Shown here: one piece after another, positions 1 through 7,542 of the stretch
Position numbering within the stretch: the stretch's first letter is position 1
Layout of the letters: each line of letters opens with the position of its first letter
Origin: DATEDA01 sp963789885
GTDB lineage: Bacteria; Pseudomonadota; Gammaproteobacteria; Burkholderiales; SG8-39
DNA length: 64,000 nucleotides
NCBI GenBank assembly: GCA_963789885.1
Contig: CAWBNB010000003.1
Location: 62,001 to 126,000, forward strand
Direction of reading: 5' to 3'
Notes under the pieces: generated by a model
Database searches by the model: none
What the model saw: the letters and a program-made list of their open reading frames with translations, nothing else
What the model was told of the DNA's origin: nothing
Translations under genes and position numbers: made by a program

Positions 1-678
1 GACACCCACGTCGCGACGCGCGGGCCGATCGTGGCCGAGTTTCAGCGGGTGTTCCTGGATGCTTGGGAGCGCCAGCACTGCGGCGAGCCGCCGCCGGCCG
101 CGTATTTTCCCCGCACCGCGGAACGCGGCGAATGGACGATGCAGCTGGTCACCGGCGACCCGGAGGTGGGGGCGAGCGAGACTTACGTCGCCCTGCACTC
201 GGCGATCGCGCAGGCCGAGCGGCGCATCTGGCTCACTTACGGCTACTTCGTGCCGGACGACGCGACCATCGACGCGCTGAAGAGCGCCGCCGCGCGCGGC
301 GTGGACGTGCGCCTCGTGCTGCCGGGCTTCAGCGATTTCTGGGCCCCGCTCTATGCCGGCCGGTCGCACTACGCCGAACTGCTCGGCACCGGCGTGCGCA
401 TCTTCGAGCGCCGCGATGCGCTGCTCCACGCCAAGACCGCGGTCATCGACGGGGTCTGGTCGAGCGTCGGCTCGACCAACCTCGACTGGCGGAGCTTCGT
501 CCACAACTACGAGGCCGACGTCATCGTGCTCGGCCCGGCGTTCGCCCGCGACCTCGAGCGGCTGTTCGCTCGCGACGAGGACGCCTCGACCGAGATCACG
601 GCCGACGCGTGGGCGCAGCGCGGTCCCGGCGACCGGGCCCGCGAATGGCTTGCGCGCCGCTGGGAGTATTTCCTGTGA
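1..678 (+). CDS. Cardiolipin synthase / phospholipase D family protein, C-terminal part (5' end outside window)
   Basis: The frame is open from the first base of the window, so this is the 3' part of a longer gene. The second phospholipase D signature is visible as HAKTAVIDG (H-x-K-x4-D) followed by GSTNLDWRS, which is the usual second catalytic motif of bacterial cardiolipin synthases. The C-terminus EWLARRWEYFL is basic and aromatic, as in membrane-associated members. Such enzymes condense phospholipids to form cardiolipin at the inner membrane. The first HKD motif must lie upstream of the window. sodB follows after 35 bp on the same strand and may be co-transcribed. A related phosphatidyltransferase of the PLD superfamily cannot be excluded. 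Confidence 0.88.
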   Translation, partial: DTHVATRGPIVAEFQRVFLDAWERQHCGEPPPAAYFPRTAERGEWTMQLVTGDPEVGASETYVALHSAIAQAERRIWLTYGYFVPDDATIDALKSAAARGVDVRLVLPGFSDFWAPLYAGRSHYAELLGTGVRIFERRDALLHAKTAVIDGVWSSVGSTNLDWRSFVHNYEADVIVLGPAFARDLERLFARDEDASTEITADAWAQRGPGDRAREWLARRWEYFL

Positions 679-713
679 ACCCGTCTTGTGAACCGTAAAT
701 CCGAGGAGCCGAC

Positions 714-1343
714 ATGAACGAACCGCTGTCCCGTGCCAAGCTCGCCCAACCCTTTACCCTGCCACCGCTGCCGTGGGCGGAGAACGCGCTCGAGCCGGTG
801 ATCTCCCGGCGGACGATCGAGTTGCACCACGGCAAGCACCATGCGACTTACGTCAAGAAGCTGAACGAGCTGGTGGCCGGCACCGAGCTCGAGCGGCTGC
901 CGCTGCACGAGGTCGTCAAGCGCACGGCCGGCGATGAGCGCCACAGGGAGGTGTTCAACAACGCCGGGCAGGCGCTGAACCACGCGCACTACTGGGCGAG
1001 CCTCAAGCCGCGGGCGGCAAAGCCGCCGGAGACGCTGCGCCGCCTGCTCGACCGCGACCTGGGCGGCTACGACGCGTTCGTCAAGGACTTCATCAAGGCC
1101 GCCACCGGCCAGTTCGGCAGCGGGTGGGCATGGCTCGTACTCGCCGAGGACAAGCTGGAGATCCGGACCACCTCGAACGCCGATACGCCCGTGGTGCACG
1201 GTTCGACGCCGCTCCTCACCGTCGATGTCTGGGAGCACGCCTACTACCTCGACTACCAGAACGAGCGCGAAAAGCACGTCAAGGCGGTGGTGGAGAAACT
1301 ATTGAACTGGGAGTTCGCCGCCGAGAATCTGGCGCGCGCCTGA
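714..1343 (+). CDS. sodB: Superoxide dismutase, Fe type
   Basis: The enzyme converts superoxide to oxygen and hydrogen peroxide in the cytoplasm. At 209 residues it is a normal-length single-domain Fe/Mn SOD. By position the metal ligands are His38 (in ELHHGKHH), His90 (in ALNHAHYW), and Asp171 and His175 (in DVWEHAYY). Gln86 in FNNAGQALNH is in the place typical of Fe-dependent enzymes, so iron is the likely metal, although cambialistic forms exist. The start is well placed behind GAGGAG (about 6 bp spacing). No separate promoter was recognised in the 35-bp gap after the phospholipase D gene. Confidence 0.95.
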   Translation: MNEPLSRAKLAQPFTLPPLPWAENALEPVISRRTIELHHGKHHATYVKKLNELVAGTELERLPLHEVVKRTAGDERHREVFNNAGQALNHAHYWASLKPRAAKPPETLRRLLDRDLGGYDAFVKDFIKAATGQFGSGWAWLVLAEDKLEIRTTSNADTPVVHGSTPLLTVDVWEHAYYLDYQNEREKHVKAVVEKLLNWEFAAENLARA

Positions 1344-1346
1344 ACG

Positions 1347-1368
1347 TCGCCGCCCCGGGGGGCGGCGA
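1347..1368. terminator. GC-rich inverted repeat between convergent genes
   Basis: TCGCCGCC and GGCGGCGA form an 8-bp stem around a CCGGGG core just after the sodB stop and before the end of the convergent ferritin-like gene. No T tract follows, so this is a possible bidirectional transcription-pausing hairpin rather than a proven terminator. Confidence 0.4.
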
Positions 1369-1426
1369 GCGCGGCGGTGGGGGAGCGTCGCCGCGCGGGA
1401 CGCGAGCTCGCGCTCGCGATAACGGG

Positions 1427-1984
1427 TCAGGCGGCGCCGCCGTGCTGACGGCTCACGTTCTCGATCAGGCTGAGCATATCCTCGGCGTGCTGTTCCTCGA
1501 CCGCGAGCACGCCTTCGAACAGCTTGCGGGTCGTGGGATCGCGCTCGCCGAGGTAGCGGATGATGTCGCGATAACTCTCGATCGCGATGCGCTCGGCGAC
1601 CAGGTCCTCGCGAATCATCTCGATCAGCGATTCGCCCTCCACGTACTCCGCGTGGCTGCGGCTCGCGAGGCCGTCCGGATTGAAGTCGGGTTCACCGCCG
1701 AGCTGCACGATCCGCTCGGCGAACTGGTCGGCGTGCGCCTGCTCCTCGTTCGCGTGCTCCAGGAACTCCTCCGCGACGCCGGCCGAGGTGAGCCCCTTCG
1801 CCATGAAGTAGTGGCGGCGGTAGCGCAGCGTGCAGACGATCTCGGTCGCGAGCGACTCGTTGAGGAGCTTGAGCACGGTCGCCTTGTCGGCGCCGTAGTT
1901 CTCGGTCACCGCGCCTTCCTCGATGTGACGGCGCGCGCGGTCGCGGATGGTCTGGATGTCGGCGAGGAACGGTTGTTCGGGCAT
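1427..1984 (-). CDS. Ferritin-like / bacterioferritin-type protein
   Basis: The 185-residue product is a four-helix ferritin-like protein. Iron-binding type motifs are seen as NESLATEIVCTLRYRRH, EEFLEHANEEQAHADQ, DLVAERIAIESYRDI and VLAVEEQHAEDMLSL, giving the spaced E...ExxH pairs of the di-iron ferritin superfamily. The family binds or oxidises iron and detoxifies peroxide or oxygen. The start is the ATG behind AGGAGA rather than an upstream in-frame codon, because a -24/-12 type promoter lies at 2021-2036, inside the longer frame. The gene is divergent from yihY. Whether it assembles into an iron-storing shell cannot be told from sequence. Confidence 0.8.
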   Translation of the reverse strand: MPEQPFLADIQTIRDRARRHIEEGAVTENYGADKATVLKLLNESLATEIVCTLRYRRHYFMAKGLTSAGVAEEFLEHANEEQAHADQFAERIVQLGGEPDFNPDGLASRSHAEYVEGESLIEMIREDLVAERIAIESYRDIIRYLGERDPTTRKLFEGVLAVEEQHAEDMLSLIENVSRQHGGAA

Positions 1985-2020
1985 GGCGGGTCTCCTTCGG
2001 TGACGCTCGGCGGTCAACCG

Positions 2021-2036
2021 TGCAAGCCATGTGCCC
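2021..2036 (-). promoter_or_regulatory. Putative sigma-54 promoter of the ferritin-like gene
   Basis: Minus strand reads GGGCACATGGCTTGCA: GG, ten bases, then GC, with good GGCAC and TTGC halves. The start codon lies about 37 bp downstream, behind a clear ribosome-binding site. Confidence 0.6.
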
Positions 2037-2049
2037 GGCGGCTGCGGTC

Positions 2050-2065
2050 GGGCATGCCGGATGCA
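2050..2065 (+). promoter_or_regulatory. Putative sigma-54 promoter of yihY-like gene
   Basis: Plus strand reads GGGCATGCCGGATGCA (GG-N10-GC). It is back to back with the promoter at 2021-2036, giving a divergent pair. The expected transcription start (about 2077) favours the ATG at 2102 as the yihY start over the ATG at 2081. Confidence 0.45.
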
Positions 2066-2101
2066 TGATCCGCCGGTTGAATGGTCGCGCCCCCTGCCTC
2101 C

Positions 2102-2992
2102 ATGCACCGGCTCTGGCAAGCGCTGCAGCGACTTGCGGCCGCGTGGTCCGAGGACCGCTGCGCGCGCCGCGCCGCGGCGGTGTCTTATTACACCGCGTTC
2201 TCGCTCGCGCCGATCCTCGTCATCGTGCTCGCCGTCGCGGGCGTCATCGTCGACACGACCACCCTGAACGGCGCCATCGTGGACGAGGCGCGAATGCTCA
2301 TGGGCGACGCCGGCGCGGAGTTGCTGGAAGGCCTCCTCGCGGCGAGCCGCGACGGCGGGGGGCAGGGCTGGGCGGCGCTCGCGGCGCTCGGCGCACTGCT
2401 CGTCGGAGCGACCACGGCCTTTGCCGAGCTGAAGGACAGCCTGGACGATCTGTTCGGGCAAGCGGCGCCCGTGCCCGAGGGGCTCTGGGGTTTGGTGCGG
2501 GTACGGCTCCTCTCCTTCGGCCTCGTACTGGTGCTCGCCTTCCTGCTCCTCGTTTCGCTCGCCGTGAACGCGGTCCTGGCGGTCGCATCGAGTTATCTCT
2601 TCGGCGCGGAGGTCGGATGGGCGCTGCGCGCGATCTCCTGGATCGCGACGCTCGTCGTGGTGATCGGCCTGCTCGGTGCGATCTACAAGTTGCTGCCCGC
2701 GGCGCAGCTCGCCTGGCGCGACGCGCTGCTCGGCGCGACGGTGACCGCCGGGCTGTTCCTGGTCGGCCGTTACCTGATCGGCCTTTACCTCGGGAATTCG
2801 GCGCCGGCTTCGGCCTTCGGCGCCGCCGGCTCGCTGGCGGTCCTGCTGTTATGGGTCTACTACTCGGCGGCCATCTTCTTCCTCGGCGCCGAGGTCACGC
2901 GTCTCTTCATCGCGCGGACGGCGGGCCGCGCGCGCCCGACCGGCGCGGGGCAGACGGCGGTAATGCGCGAGGTCGGTCGGACGGCCTATTGA
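2102..2992 (+). CDS. YihY/BrkB-family inner-membrane protein
   Basis: This is a polytopic membrane protein of 296 residues, typical of the YihY (formerly BrkB/RNase BN) family, whose function is unsettled. The family N-terminus is present (DRCARRAAAVSYYTAFSLAP), followed by about six hydrophobic segments and the conserved IYKLLPAAQLAWRDALLGA stretch and LLLWVYYSAAIFFLGAE near the C-terminus. I chose the second ATG because the first would add seven residues not usual in the family and lies almost on the predicted transcription start. The gene is divergent from the ferritin-like gene. It may belong with the envelope and osmotic stress genes around it. Confidence 0.85.
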   Translation: MHRLWQALQRLAAAWSEDRCARRAAAVSYYTAFSLAPILVIVLAVAGVIVDTTTLNGAIVDEARMLMGDAGAELLEGLLAASRDGGGQGWAALAALGALLVGATTAFAELKDSLDDLFGQAAPVPEGLWGLVRVRLLSFGLVLVLAFLLLVSLAVNAVLAVASSYLFGAEVGWALRAISWIATLVVVIGLLGAIYKLLPAAQLAWRDALLGATVTAGLFLVGRYLIGLYLGNSAPASAFGAAGSLAVLLLWVYYSAAIFFLGAEVTRLFIARTAGRARPTGAGQTAVMREVGRTAY

Positions 2993-3055
2993 CGCGGTCC
3001 GGCGCCGCACCTAGCGTGGCCGGCTCGATAATCGCCCCGGGGGAGGGCGGCGTCG

Positions 3056-3274
3056 ATGACACCCGAGGAGCCGGAACCGGGCAGACGGGTCTGGGTGAGC
3101 GACCCTGCGGCTCCAGCCGGCCGCTCGTTCGGCCGCATCGTCAGCGTGGACCGGCCGGGCTACTTGAGCGACGGCAGCGGGTTCGTCGTCCGTTTGGACG
3201 ACGGCAAGCGCGTCGTCACCTGTTCGGCGGCCGGGCGGGGTATCGCCTGGGATTTCGCCGAGCCGACACCTTAA
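3056..3274 (+). CDS. Small conserved-looking hypothetical protein (72 aa)
   Basis: The short product is mostly polar, with a beta-rich centre (RSFGRIVSVDRPGYLSDGSG, then FVVRLDDGKRVVTCS), resembling a small SH3-like or KOW-like barrel, but I do not recognise a family. A GGGGGAGGG stretch lies about 8 bp upstream of the ATG. Its stop overlaps the convergent gene by 4 bp. Codon use matches its neighbours. It could be a regulatory or structural small protein; no function can be assigned. Confidence 0.5.
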   Translation: MTPEEPEPGRRVWVSDPAAPAGRSFGRIVSVDRPGYLSDGSGFVVRLDDGKRVVTCSAAGRGIAWDFAEPTP

Positions 3275-3537
3275 TCCGTTCGCTCTTCAAGACGGCCTCC
3301 AGCGCGGCCGCGGGAATTCGCCGCTGCGCCTTCGTTCTTCCATGCGCCGCGGAGGTTCATGGCGGCGAGCGCCAGCTGCAGCACCACCAGCGCGGCCGCG
3401 TTCGCATACCACCCCCATGCCACCCACAGCACGTTGCTCGTCAGGAACAGCCAGAAGCCGACGCCGCGCCGGCGCTCGGAGCGGGAGGCGACGAGGTACG
3501 CGGCGCCCACGGTGACCGCCATAGCCGGCCATTGCAC
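3271..3537 (-). CDS. Small predicted membrane protein
   Basis: The product (88 aa from a GTG start) has three hydrophobic stretches (AMAVTVGAAYLVAS, GFWLFLTSNVLWVAWGWY, AAALVVLQLALAAMNLRGAW) and a charged tail. This is typical of a small inner-membrane protein of about three helices. The start is uncertain: the open frame continues upstream through DWIDLVQWP with no good ribosome-binding site, so translation may begin slightly earlier. The family looks like the short PnuC/SWEET-size membrane proteins but no transport motif is visible. It is convergent with the preceding small gene. Confidence 0.6.
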   Translation of the reverse strand: MQWPAMAVTVGAAYLVASRSERRRGVGFWLFLTSNVLWVAWGWYANAAALVVLQLALAAMNLRGAWKNEGAAANSRGRAGGRLEERTD

Positions 3538-3606
3538 GAGGTCGATCCAGTCCAGAGCGTCGCCTCGGCGCTGACGTCCGACGCTCCCCGGACCGGCCGG
3601 CCCGAC

Positions 3607-4113
3607 TTACGCTTCCGCCAGCAACGCTTCCTTCCGCTCGGCGAGCTGCTGCCCGAGCGACTTCAGGTCGAGCTTCGTCTTCTTGAGCTTGGGGAACATC
3701 TCGTTCTGCTCTTCCTTGACGTGGTGCTTGATGTACTCGCCGAGCACCGTCACCTTGGCGTCGAAGAGGTCGTCGCCCGGCCCCGACTGCTCGATCTGCG
3801 CGATCAGGTCCTTCGCCGAGGCGTGCTCGACGGTCGCCTCGTCGATGAGGTCCTCCTGCTCCAACGCCTCGCGCGCCGCCGGATAGAAGATCTCCTCCTC
3901 GATCTGCGCGTGCACCTTCAGCTCCGCACAGATCTCCTGCGCGAGCTCGGCCTTCCGGTCCTCGCCACGGGCCTTCTCGAACTGGTCGAAGAGACCCTGC
4001 ACCTTGCGGTGGTCGGCGCGCAGCAACTGGATCGCGTCCTGCGGCACGCTCCGGCGGCGTCCGCGCGTGCGGCTCGAGGTCGAAGTGCGGGCGGGCGAGG
4101 ATTGCATGGGCAT
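3607..4113 (-). CDS. Hemerythrin-like HHE-domain protein (first copy)
   Basis: The 168-residue product has the hemerythrin HHE cation-binding fold: DHRKVQGLFDQFEKA, then KVHAQIEEEIFYPAAREA, then EHASAKDLIAQIE, then YIKHHVKEEQNEMFPKLKK. These give the spaced His and H...EE ligands expected for a di-iron site that binds oxygen or NO or senses iron. The N-terminus is a basic, Ser/Thr/Arg-rich extension. The ATG at 4113 follows AAAGGAG. A sigma-54 type promoter at 4158-4173 points at it, back to back with one for the divergent secreted protein. A second HHE gene is at 19828-20382. Confidence 0.88.
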   Translation of the reverse strand: MPMQSSPARTSTSSRTRGRRRSVPQDAIQLLRADHRKVQGLFDQFEKARGEDRKAELAQEICAELKVHAQIEEEIFYPAAREALEQEDLIDEATVEHASAKDLIAQIEQSGPGDDLFDAKVTVLGEYIKHHVKEEQNEMFPKLKKTKLDLKSLGQQLAERKEALLAEA

Positions 4114-4157
4114 GGCGGCTCCTTTGGCGGGACGGGTGGATGGACAGCGCGTCCGGA

Positions 4158-4173
4158 CGCAATCGCTGTGCCC
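4158..4173 (-). promoter_or_regulatory. Putative sigma-54 promoter of HHE gene 1
   Basis: Minus strand reads GGGCACAGCGATTGCG, with GGCAC and TTGC intact and GG-N10-GC spacing. It abuts the opposite promoter at 4174-4189 with no base between. Confidence 0.6.
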
Positions 4174-4189
4174 GGGCACGGCGGTTGCG
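4174..4189 (+). promoter_or_regulatory. Putative sigma-54 promoter of the 4225 gene
   Basis: Plus strand reads GGGCACGGCGGTTGCG, one of the best matches in the window. The predicted transcription start is near 4201, leaving a short leader with the GGAGG at 4214-4218. Confidence 0.65.
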
Positions 4190-4224
4190 CTGAGGGCGGC
4201 AGGATCCAATTCCGGAGGATGTCC

Positions 4225-4551
4225 ATGAAGCTCGCCTGCTCGTTCGTCGTCGCCGCGATGCTCGCGGCACCATTCGCTCAAGCGAAACTGCCGCCACCCA
4301 CGCCCGAAGAAGTTGCCGCACAGCAAGCGCGGCGGGTGCAGGAAGAAGTGCGTCTCGCGCAGGAGAAGGAGCAGCTCGAGCGCGCGCAGGATCGAGTCGC
4401 CGAACGGTACCGCCAGGTGCAGGCAAGGCCATCGGCTGCAGGCGTCCGCACCGCCGACCTGCCGAACAACAACAAGCAGCCGGACGGCACCGCCGCCCCG
4501 GAAGGCGGCCAGCGGCAGAGCGCCGAGGCACATTCGTCGCCGGCGAAGTAG
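4225..4551 (+). CDS. Small secreted protein with coiled-coil segment
   Basis: The 108-residue product begins with a clear signal peptide (MKLACSFVVAAMLAAPFAQA, likely cleaved after AQA), then a Pro-rich linker KLPPPTPEEV, then a highly charged helix (AQQARRVQEEVRLAQEKEQL and on to residue 70) and a polar tail. The start is the ATG 7 bp after GGAGG. An exported, periplasmic role is likely, but I do not recognise the family. It is divergent from the HHE gene and shares a back-to-back promoter pair with it. Confidence 0.7.
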   Translation: MKLACSFVVAAMLAAPFAQAKLPPPTPEEVAAQQARRVQEEVRLAQEKEQLERAQDRVAERYRQVQARPSAAGVRTADLPNNNKQPDGTAAPEGGQRQSAEAHSSPAK

Positions 4552-4592
4552 CGCGTGCAGAATCCGCCGACGATTGGAGAACTTGCCGTGCC

Positions 4593-5939
4593 TCAGCTCT
4601 CGCGCCGCCCTTCGCCGAGGCTGACCGTGCGTCCGGCGACGCTCGCCACGCTCGCGACCAGCTCGGCCGGCTCGACCGGCTTGGCGAGATGCAGGCGGAA
4701 GCCCTCGCGCAGCGCGCGGGTGCGGTCCTCGGCTCGAGCGAACGCGGTGAGCGCGATTGCCGGGATCGGATCCGCGCCGTAAGCCGCGCGCATCCGTCTC
4801 AGGAGACCGTAGCCGTCGAGCTCGGGCATGCCGATGTCGGTGAGCAGCACGGCGGGTCGCGCCTGCGCGACGAGCGCGAGCGCCGCCGCCGCCGAGCTGG
4901 CGGACACGACGTGCGCGCCGCAGTCGCTCAGCACCTTGGCCACGAGCGTCCGGGTGTCGGGATCGTCGTCCACCACGACCACCCGCAGGCCCGATAGGTC
5001 GGCGATCAGATAGTTCGCGAGCGCGGGGGAGGCGATGCGCAGGTGCTCGGCCAGGTGGACTGCGCGCAGCGCCGCAACCGGCAGCCGCACGCTGAACGTC
5101 GCACCCTTGCCCTCGCCGGCGCTCTCGGCGTGCACCGTGCCGCCGTGCAGCTCGACCAGGTGCTTCACGATGGCAAGCCCGAGTCCGAGCCCGCCGTGGC
5201 GCCGCGTGGTGGAGGCGTCGGCCTGCCGGAAGCGCTCGAAGACGTGGGCGAGGAACTCCGGCGCGATGCCGACGCCGCTGTCGGCGACGCTGATCTCGAC
5301 GTGCGAGTCGACGCGCCGCAGCGCGACGTCGACCCGCCCGCCCTTCGGGGTGAACTTGATCGCGTTCGAGAGCAGGTTCCACACCGCCTGCTGGAGCCGT
5401 CCCACGTCCGCGTGGACCGGGCCGGCCGTCGGCTCGAGCGCGCTCTCCAGGCGCAGATCCTTCGCCTCCGCTGCCGGCGTGACCGTCTCGATCGCCGCGC
5501 GCACCACGTCGATCGGAAGCAGCTGCTGCACGTCGAGGCGGATCATGCCGGCGGTGATGCGGCTCATGTCGAGCAGCTCCTCGATGAGCCGCGCCTGCGA
5601 GCGGGTGTTGCGCTCGATGATCTCGAGCGCCTGCGCAAACTCGGGATCGGCGGTCTTGCGCTTGAGCACCTGCGTCCACCCGAGGATCGCGCCGAGCGGC
5701 GTGCGCAGCTCGTGCGAAAGCGTGGCGAGGAACTCGTCCTTCATCCGACTGACGCGCTCCGCTTCCGCTCGCGCCGACTTTTCCGCCTCGAGCAGCCGCT
5801 CGCGCTCGACGCCGGCATTGCGCAGCGCGTCCCGCGCGTCGCGCAGCTCGCGCTCGACGCGTTCGCGCGCCTGTTGGATCGCGGCGGCGTTGCGCAGCGC
5901 AGCCGACCGGATCAGTTCGTCCTCGCCATCCTCGATCAT
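4593..5939 (-). CDS. Cytoplasmic hybrid sensor histidine kinase with receiver domain
   Basis: The order is a coiled-coil start (residues 1-65), HisKA (SHELRTPLGAILGW, phospho-accepting His76), HATPase (NLLSNAIKFTPKGG, ADSGVGIAPEF, GGLGLGLAIVKHL) and a C-terminal receiver (VVVVDDDPDT, LLTDIGMPELDG with its phospho-acceptor Asp, and AKPVEP). There is no membrane segment or PAS sensor, so its input is unknown. Its start codon overlaps the stop of the MetE-like gene by 4 bp (ATGA), so the two are translationally coupled; the partner may feed or modulate the kinase. No separate output regulator is adjacent. The NtrC-type regulator at 18050 is one candidate target (inference). Confidence 0.9.
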   Translation of the reverse strand: MIEDGEDELIRSAALRNAAAIQQARERVERELRDARDALRNAGVERERLLEAEKSARAEAERVSRMKDEFLATLSHELRTPLGAILGWTQVLKRKTADPEFAQALEIIERNTRSQARLIEELLDMSRITAGMIRLDVQQLLPIDVVRAAIETVTPAAEAKDLRLESALEPTAGPVHADVGRLQQAVWNLLSNAIKFTPKGGRVDVALRRVDSHVEISVADSGVGIAPEFLAHVFERFRQADASTTRRHGGLGLGLAIVKHLVELHGGTVHAESAGEGKGATFSVRLPVAALRAVHLAEHLRIASPALANYLIADLSGLRVVVVDDDPDTRTLVAKVLSDCGAHVVSASSAAAALALVAQARPAVLLTDIGMPELDGYGLLRRMRAAYGADPIPAIALTAFARAEDRTRALREGFRLHLAKPVEPAELVASVASVAGRTVSLGEGRRES

Positions 5940-7003
5940 TGCAGCCCCAGCTCGCGCGCGGCGAGCCCGGTGCCGATGACCCGCGCGCGGATCTTCGCGA
6001 ACGCCTGGTCACGGGTGGTGGAGGTGTCGTCGCAGAAGGGCGCGAAGCCGCAGTCGTCGGTGGTGCCGAGCTGCGCCAGCGGGATGTGCTTTGCCGCCTC
6101 CAGGATGCGGTCGCGCACCTCGTCCGGCGTCTCGATCCGTGGGTCGATCGGAGCGATCACGCCGACGAAGACCCGCTGGTCGGGTTTCAGGCAGCCGCGG
6201 ATGATGCGCAGCACGCGCTCCCGGTCGGTCTCCCCGGCGAGCGCGACGAAGAAGTTGCCCGCGCGCAGCTCGAAGAGGCTCGGCAGCAGCTCGGCGTAGT
6301 CGACGTCGGCGCTGTGCGTCGAGTCGCGGTCCCCGCCCGGGCAGGTGTGGACGCCGATCCGCATCCGGTCCTCGGCCGAGAACCGGCCGAGGGCGAGGTT
6401 GTTCAGGTCGATAAAGCTGTTCAGCAGGCGGCCGGTAGGGTCGATCTTCAGCGCGAGGCGGCCTTCGGTGAAATCGATCTGCACCGAGTGGGCGCCCCGC
6501 TGCAGGCAGCGTCGCACCTCGGTCTCGTGTTCGCGCAGCAGGTCCTCGATGAAAGCCTCGCGCGGATAGCCGGCCAGCCCATCCGGTGGATACATGAGGC
6601 TGAGCGCCGACGGCGAGATCACCGCCTGTTTCACCGGTACCGCCGCGTAGCGCTGCGCCACCTCGAGGTAGGCGTCGGCATAGCGCCGGTAGCGAAAGGG
6701 TCCGCTCGTCAGCCGCGGCATGCGGCGTTCGTGACCCGCCGCGAAGGGGATCCGGAACCCGTCCGGCGCGGTGTTGGGCAGGCCGTTGACGCTGTAGTCC
6801 CAGAAGTTGTGGTACTTCGCCTGCTCGCCGTCGGTGATCACCGGCGAGCCCGTCGCCTCGAACCGTTCGACCGTGTCGCGCACTGCGGCTTCGTACAACG
6901 TCCGCACCGACGCATCCGCCATCTCGCCGCCCGTATGGGCGACGGCGGCGATCAGCTCGCGCGGGCGCGGGATGCTGCCGATCGGCTCGGTGGGGATGGG
7001 CAT
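5936..7003 (-). CDS. MetE C-terminal-like methyltransferase family protein
   Basis: The 355-residue product matches the C-terminal catalytic barrel of cobalamin-independent methionine synthase: PIGSIPRPRELIAAV at the N-terminus, VITDGEQAKYHNFWDYSV, SVQIDFTEGRLALKI, IGVHTCPGGDRDSTHS and LGTTDDCGFAPFCDD. His and Cys of VHTCPG and Cys of DDCGF are zinc-ligand type residues. It lacks the N-terminal MetE domain, so it is a short form as in archaeal MetE-like or epoxyalkane:CoM transferase-type proteins; the substrate is unknown. It is the first gene of a coupled pair with the hybrid kinase. Confidence 0.82.
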   Translation of the reverse strand: MPIPTEPIGSIPRPRELIAAVAHTGGEMADASVRTLYEAAVRDTVERFEATGSPVITDGEQAKYHNFWDYSVNGLPNTAPDGFRIPFAAGHERRMPRLTSGPFRYRRYADAYLEVAQRYAAVPVKQAVISPSALSLMYPPDGLAGYPREAFIEDLLREHETEVRRCLQRGAHSVQIDFTEGRLALKIDPTGRLLNSFIDLNNLALGRFSAEDRMRIGVHTCPGGDRDSTHSADVDYAELLPSLFELRAGNFFVALAGETDRERVLRIIRGCLKPDQRVFVGVIAPIDPRIETPDEVRDRILEAAKHIPLAQLGTTDDCGFAPFCDDTSTTRDQAFAKIRARVIGTGLAARELGLQ

Positions 7004-7034
7004 CCCGACGATTCTACGCCGGGGTCCTTACCGG

Positions 7035-7145
7035 TCAGTTCCGGTAGAAGCCCTGCGCGCGGGCGGCGAACATCTCCTGGCGGCAGCTCGTCCGCGACGC
7101 AGGCTCCATGCCGTCGCACCGACGCAGGTCGTCACTGAACCGTAC
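7035..7145 (-). pseudogene. In-frame continuation of the 7146-7475 gene beyond a TAG codon
   Basis: Directly after the TAG at 7146-7148 the same reading frame runs another 36 codons to a TGA at 7035-7037. The translation includes RFSDDLRRCDGMEP, then ASRTSCRQEMFAARAQG and FYRN. The C-D-x-M-x5-R-x2-C pattern resembles the repeated C-D-x-L-x-G-x-A-x3-C motif of the secreted protein at 13203-13721. This suggests the original gene ended at 7035 and an amber codon has cut off its C-terminal Cys domain, or that TAG is read through. Confidence 0.5.
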
Positions 7146-7475
7146 CTACCCGCTCGCGCCGGCTGCTGACACCGGTGCGGTCTCACCCATGCGGCTGCCT
7201 CGGCGCAGCGGGTCGTCCGGGCGATTGGCGCCGCTCGGGCCGGTCGGAGGATCGTCTAGCCGTCGATCGGCGCCCGGACGTCGCGGCACGTTCGGTTCGC
7301 GCGTCGTTGCCGGCGCGCGGTCGGGCTCGGGCAGCGTCGACGGGGGTTGTGGCGCGGTGGACGGTGGCGCCGTCACGGGCGGCTGCGGCGCACCGCCGTC
7401 CGCGGGGGGCGTGTGGGCGGCGAGCGGTCCGGCGAGCAGAACGCCGAGGCAGCTTGCGGCGATGAGGGGTTTCAT
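7146..7475 (-). CDS. Secreted Pro-rich small protein, ended by an internal TAG
   Basis: The 109-residue product has a signal peptide (MKPLIAASCLGVLLAGPLAA) followed by a Pro/Ala-rich low-complexity stretch and an Arg/Pro segment. GGAG lies about 7 bp before the ATG, and a strong sigma-54 type promoter (7522-7537) points to it. It ends at a TAG at 7146-7148, but the same frame continues with coding-like sequence to 7035 (see the separate entry), so the gene is probably truncated. No enzyme motif is present; an envelope role is likely. Confidence 0.6.
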   Translation of the reverse strand: MKPLIAASCLGVLLAGPLAAHTPPADGGAPQPPVTAPPSTAPQPPSTLPEPDRAPATTREPNVPRRPGADRRLDDPPTGPSGANRPDDPLRRGSRMGETAPVSAAGASG

Positions 7476-7521
7476 GTCGACTCCACTGGAACGGAACGCG
7501 GTGGACGCTCCCGTCGATAGC

Positions 7522-7537
7522 GGCAAGCGGCGTGCCC
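7522..7537 (-). promoter_or_regulatory. Putative sigma-54 promoter of the 7475 secreted-protein gene
   Basis: Minus strand reads GGGCACGCCGCTTGCC with both conserved halves and GG-N10-GC spacing. The start codon is about 47 bp downstream of the motif. Confidence 0.62.
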
Positions 7538-7542
7538 GCCCT

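Noticed and set aside
2020..4218. Open frame running through yihY into the secreted protein at 4225
   Set aside because: Only its last 108 codons (from the ATG at 4225) have a signal peptide and a ribosome-binding site; the rest is out of frame with yihY and antisense to the HHE gene.
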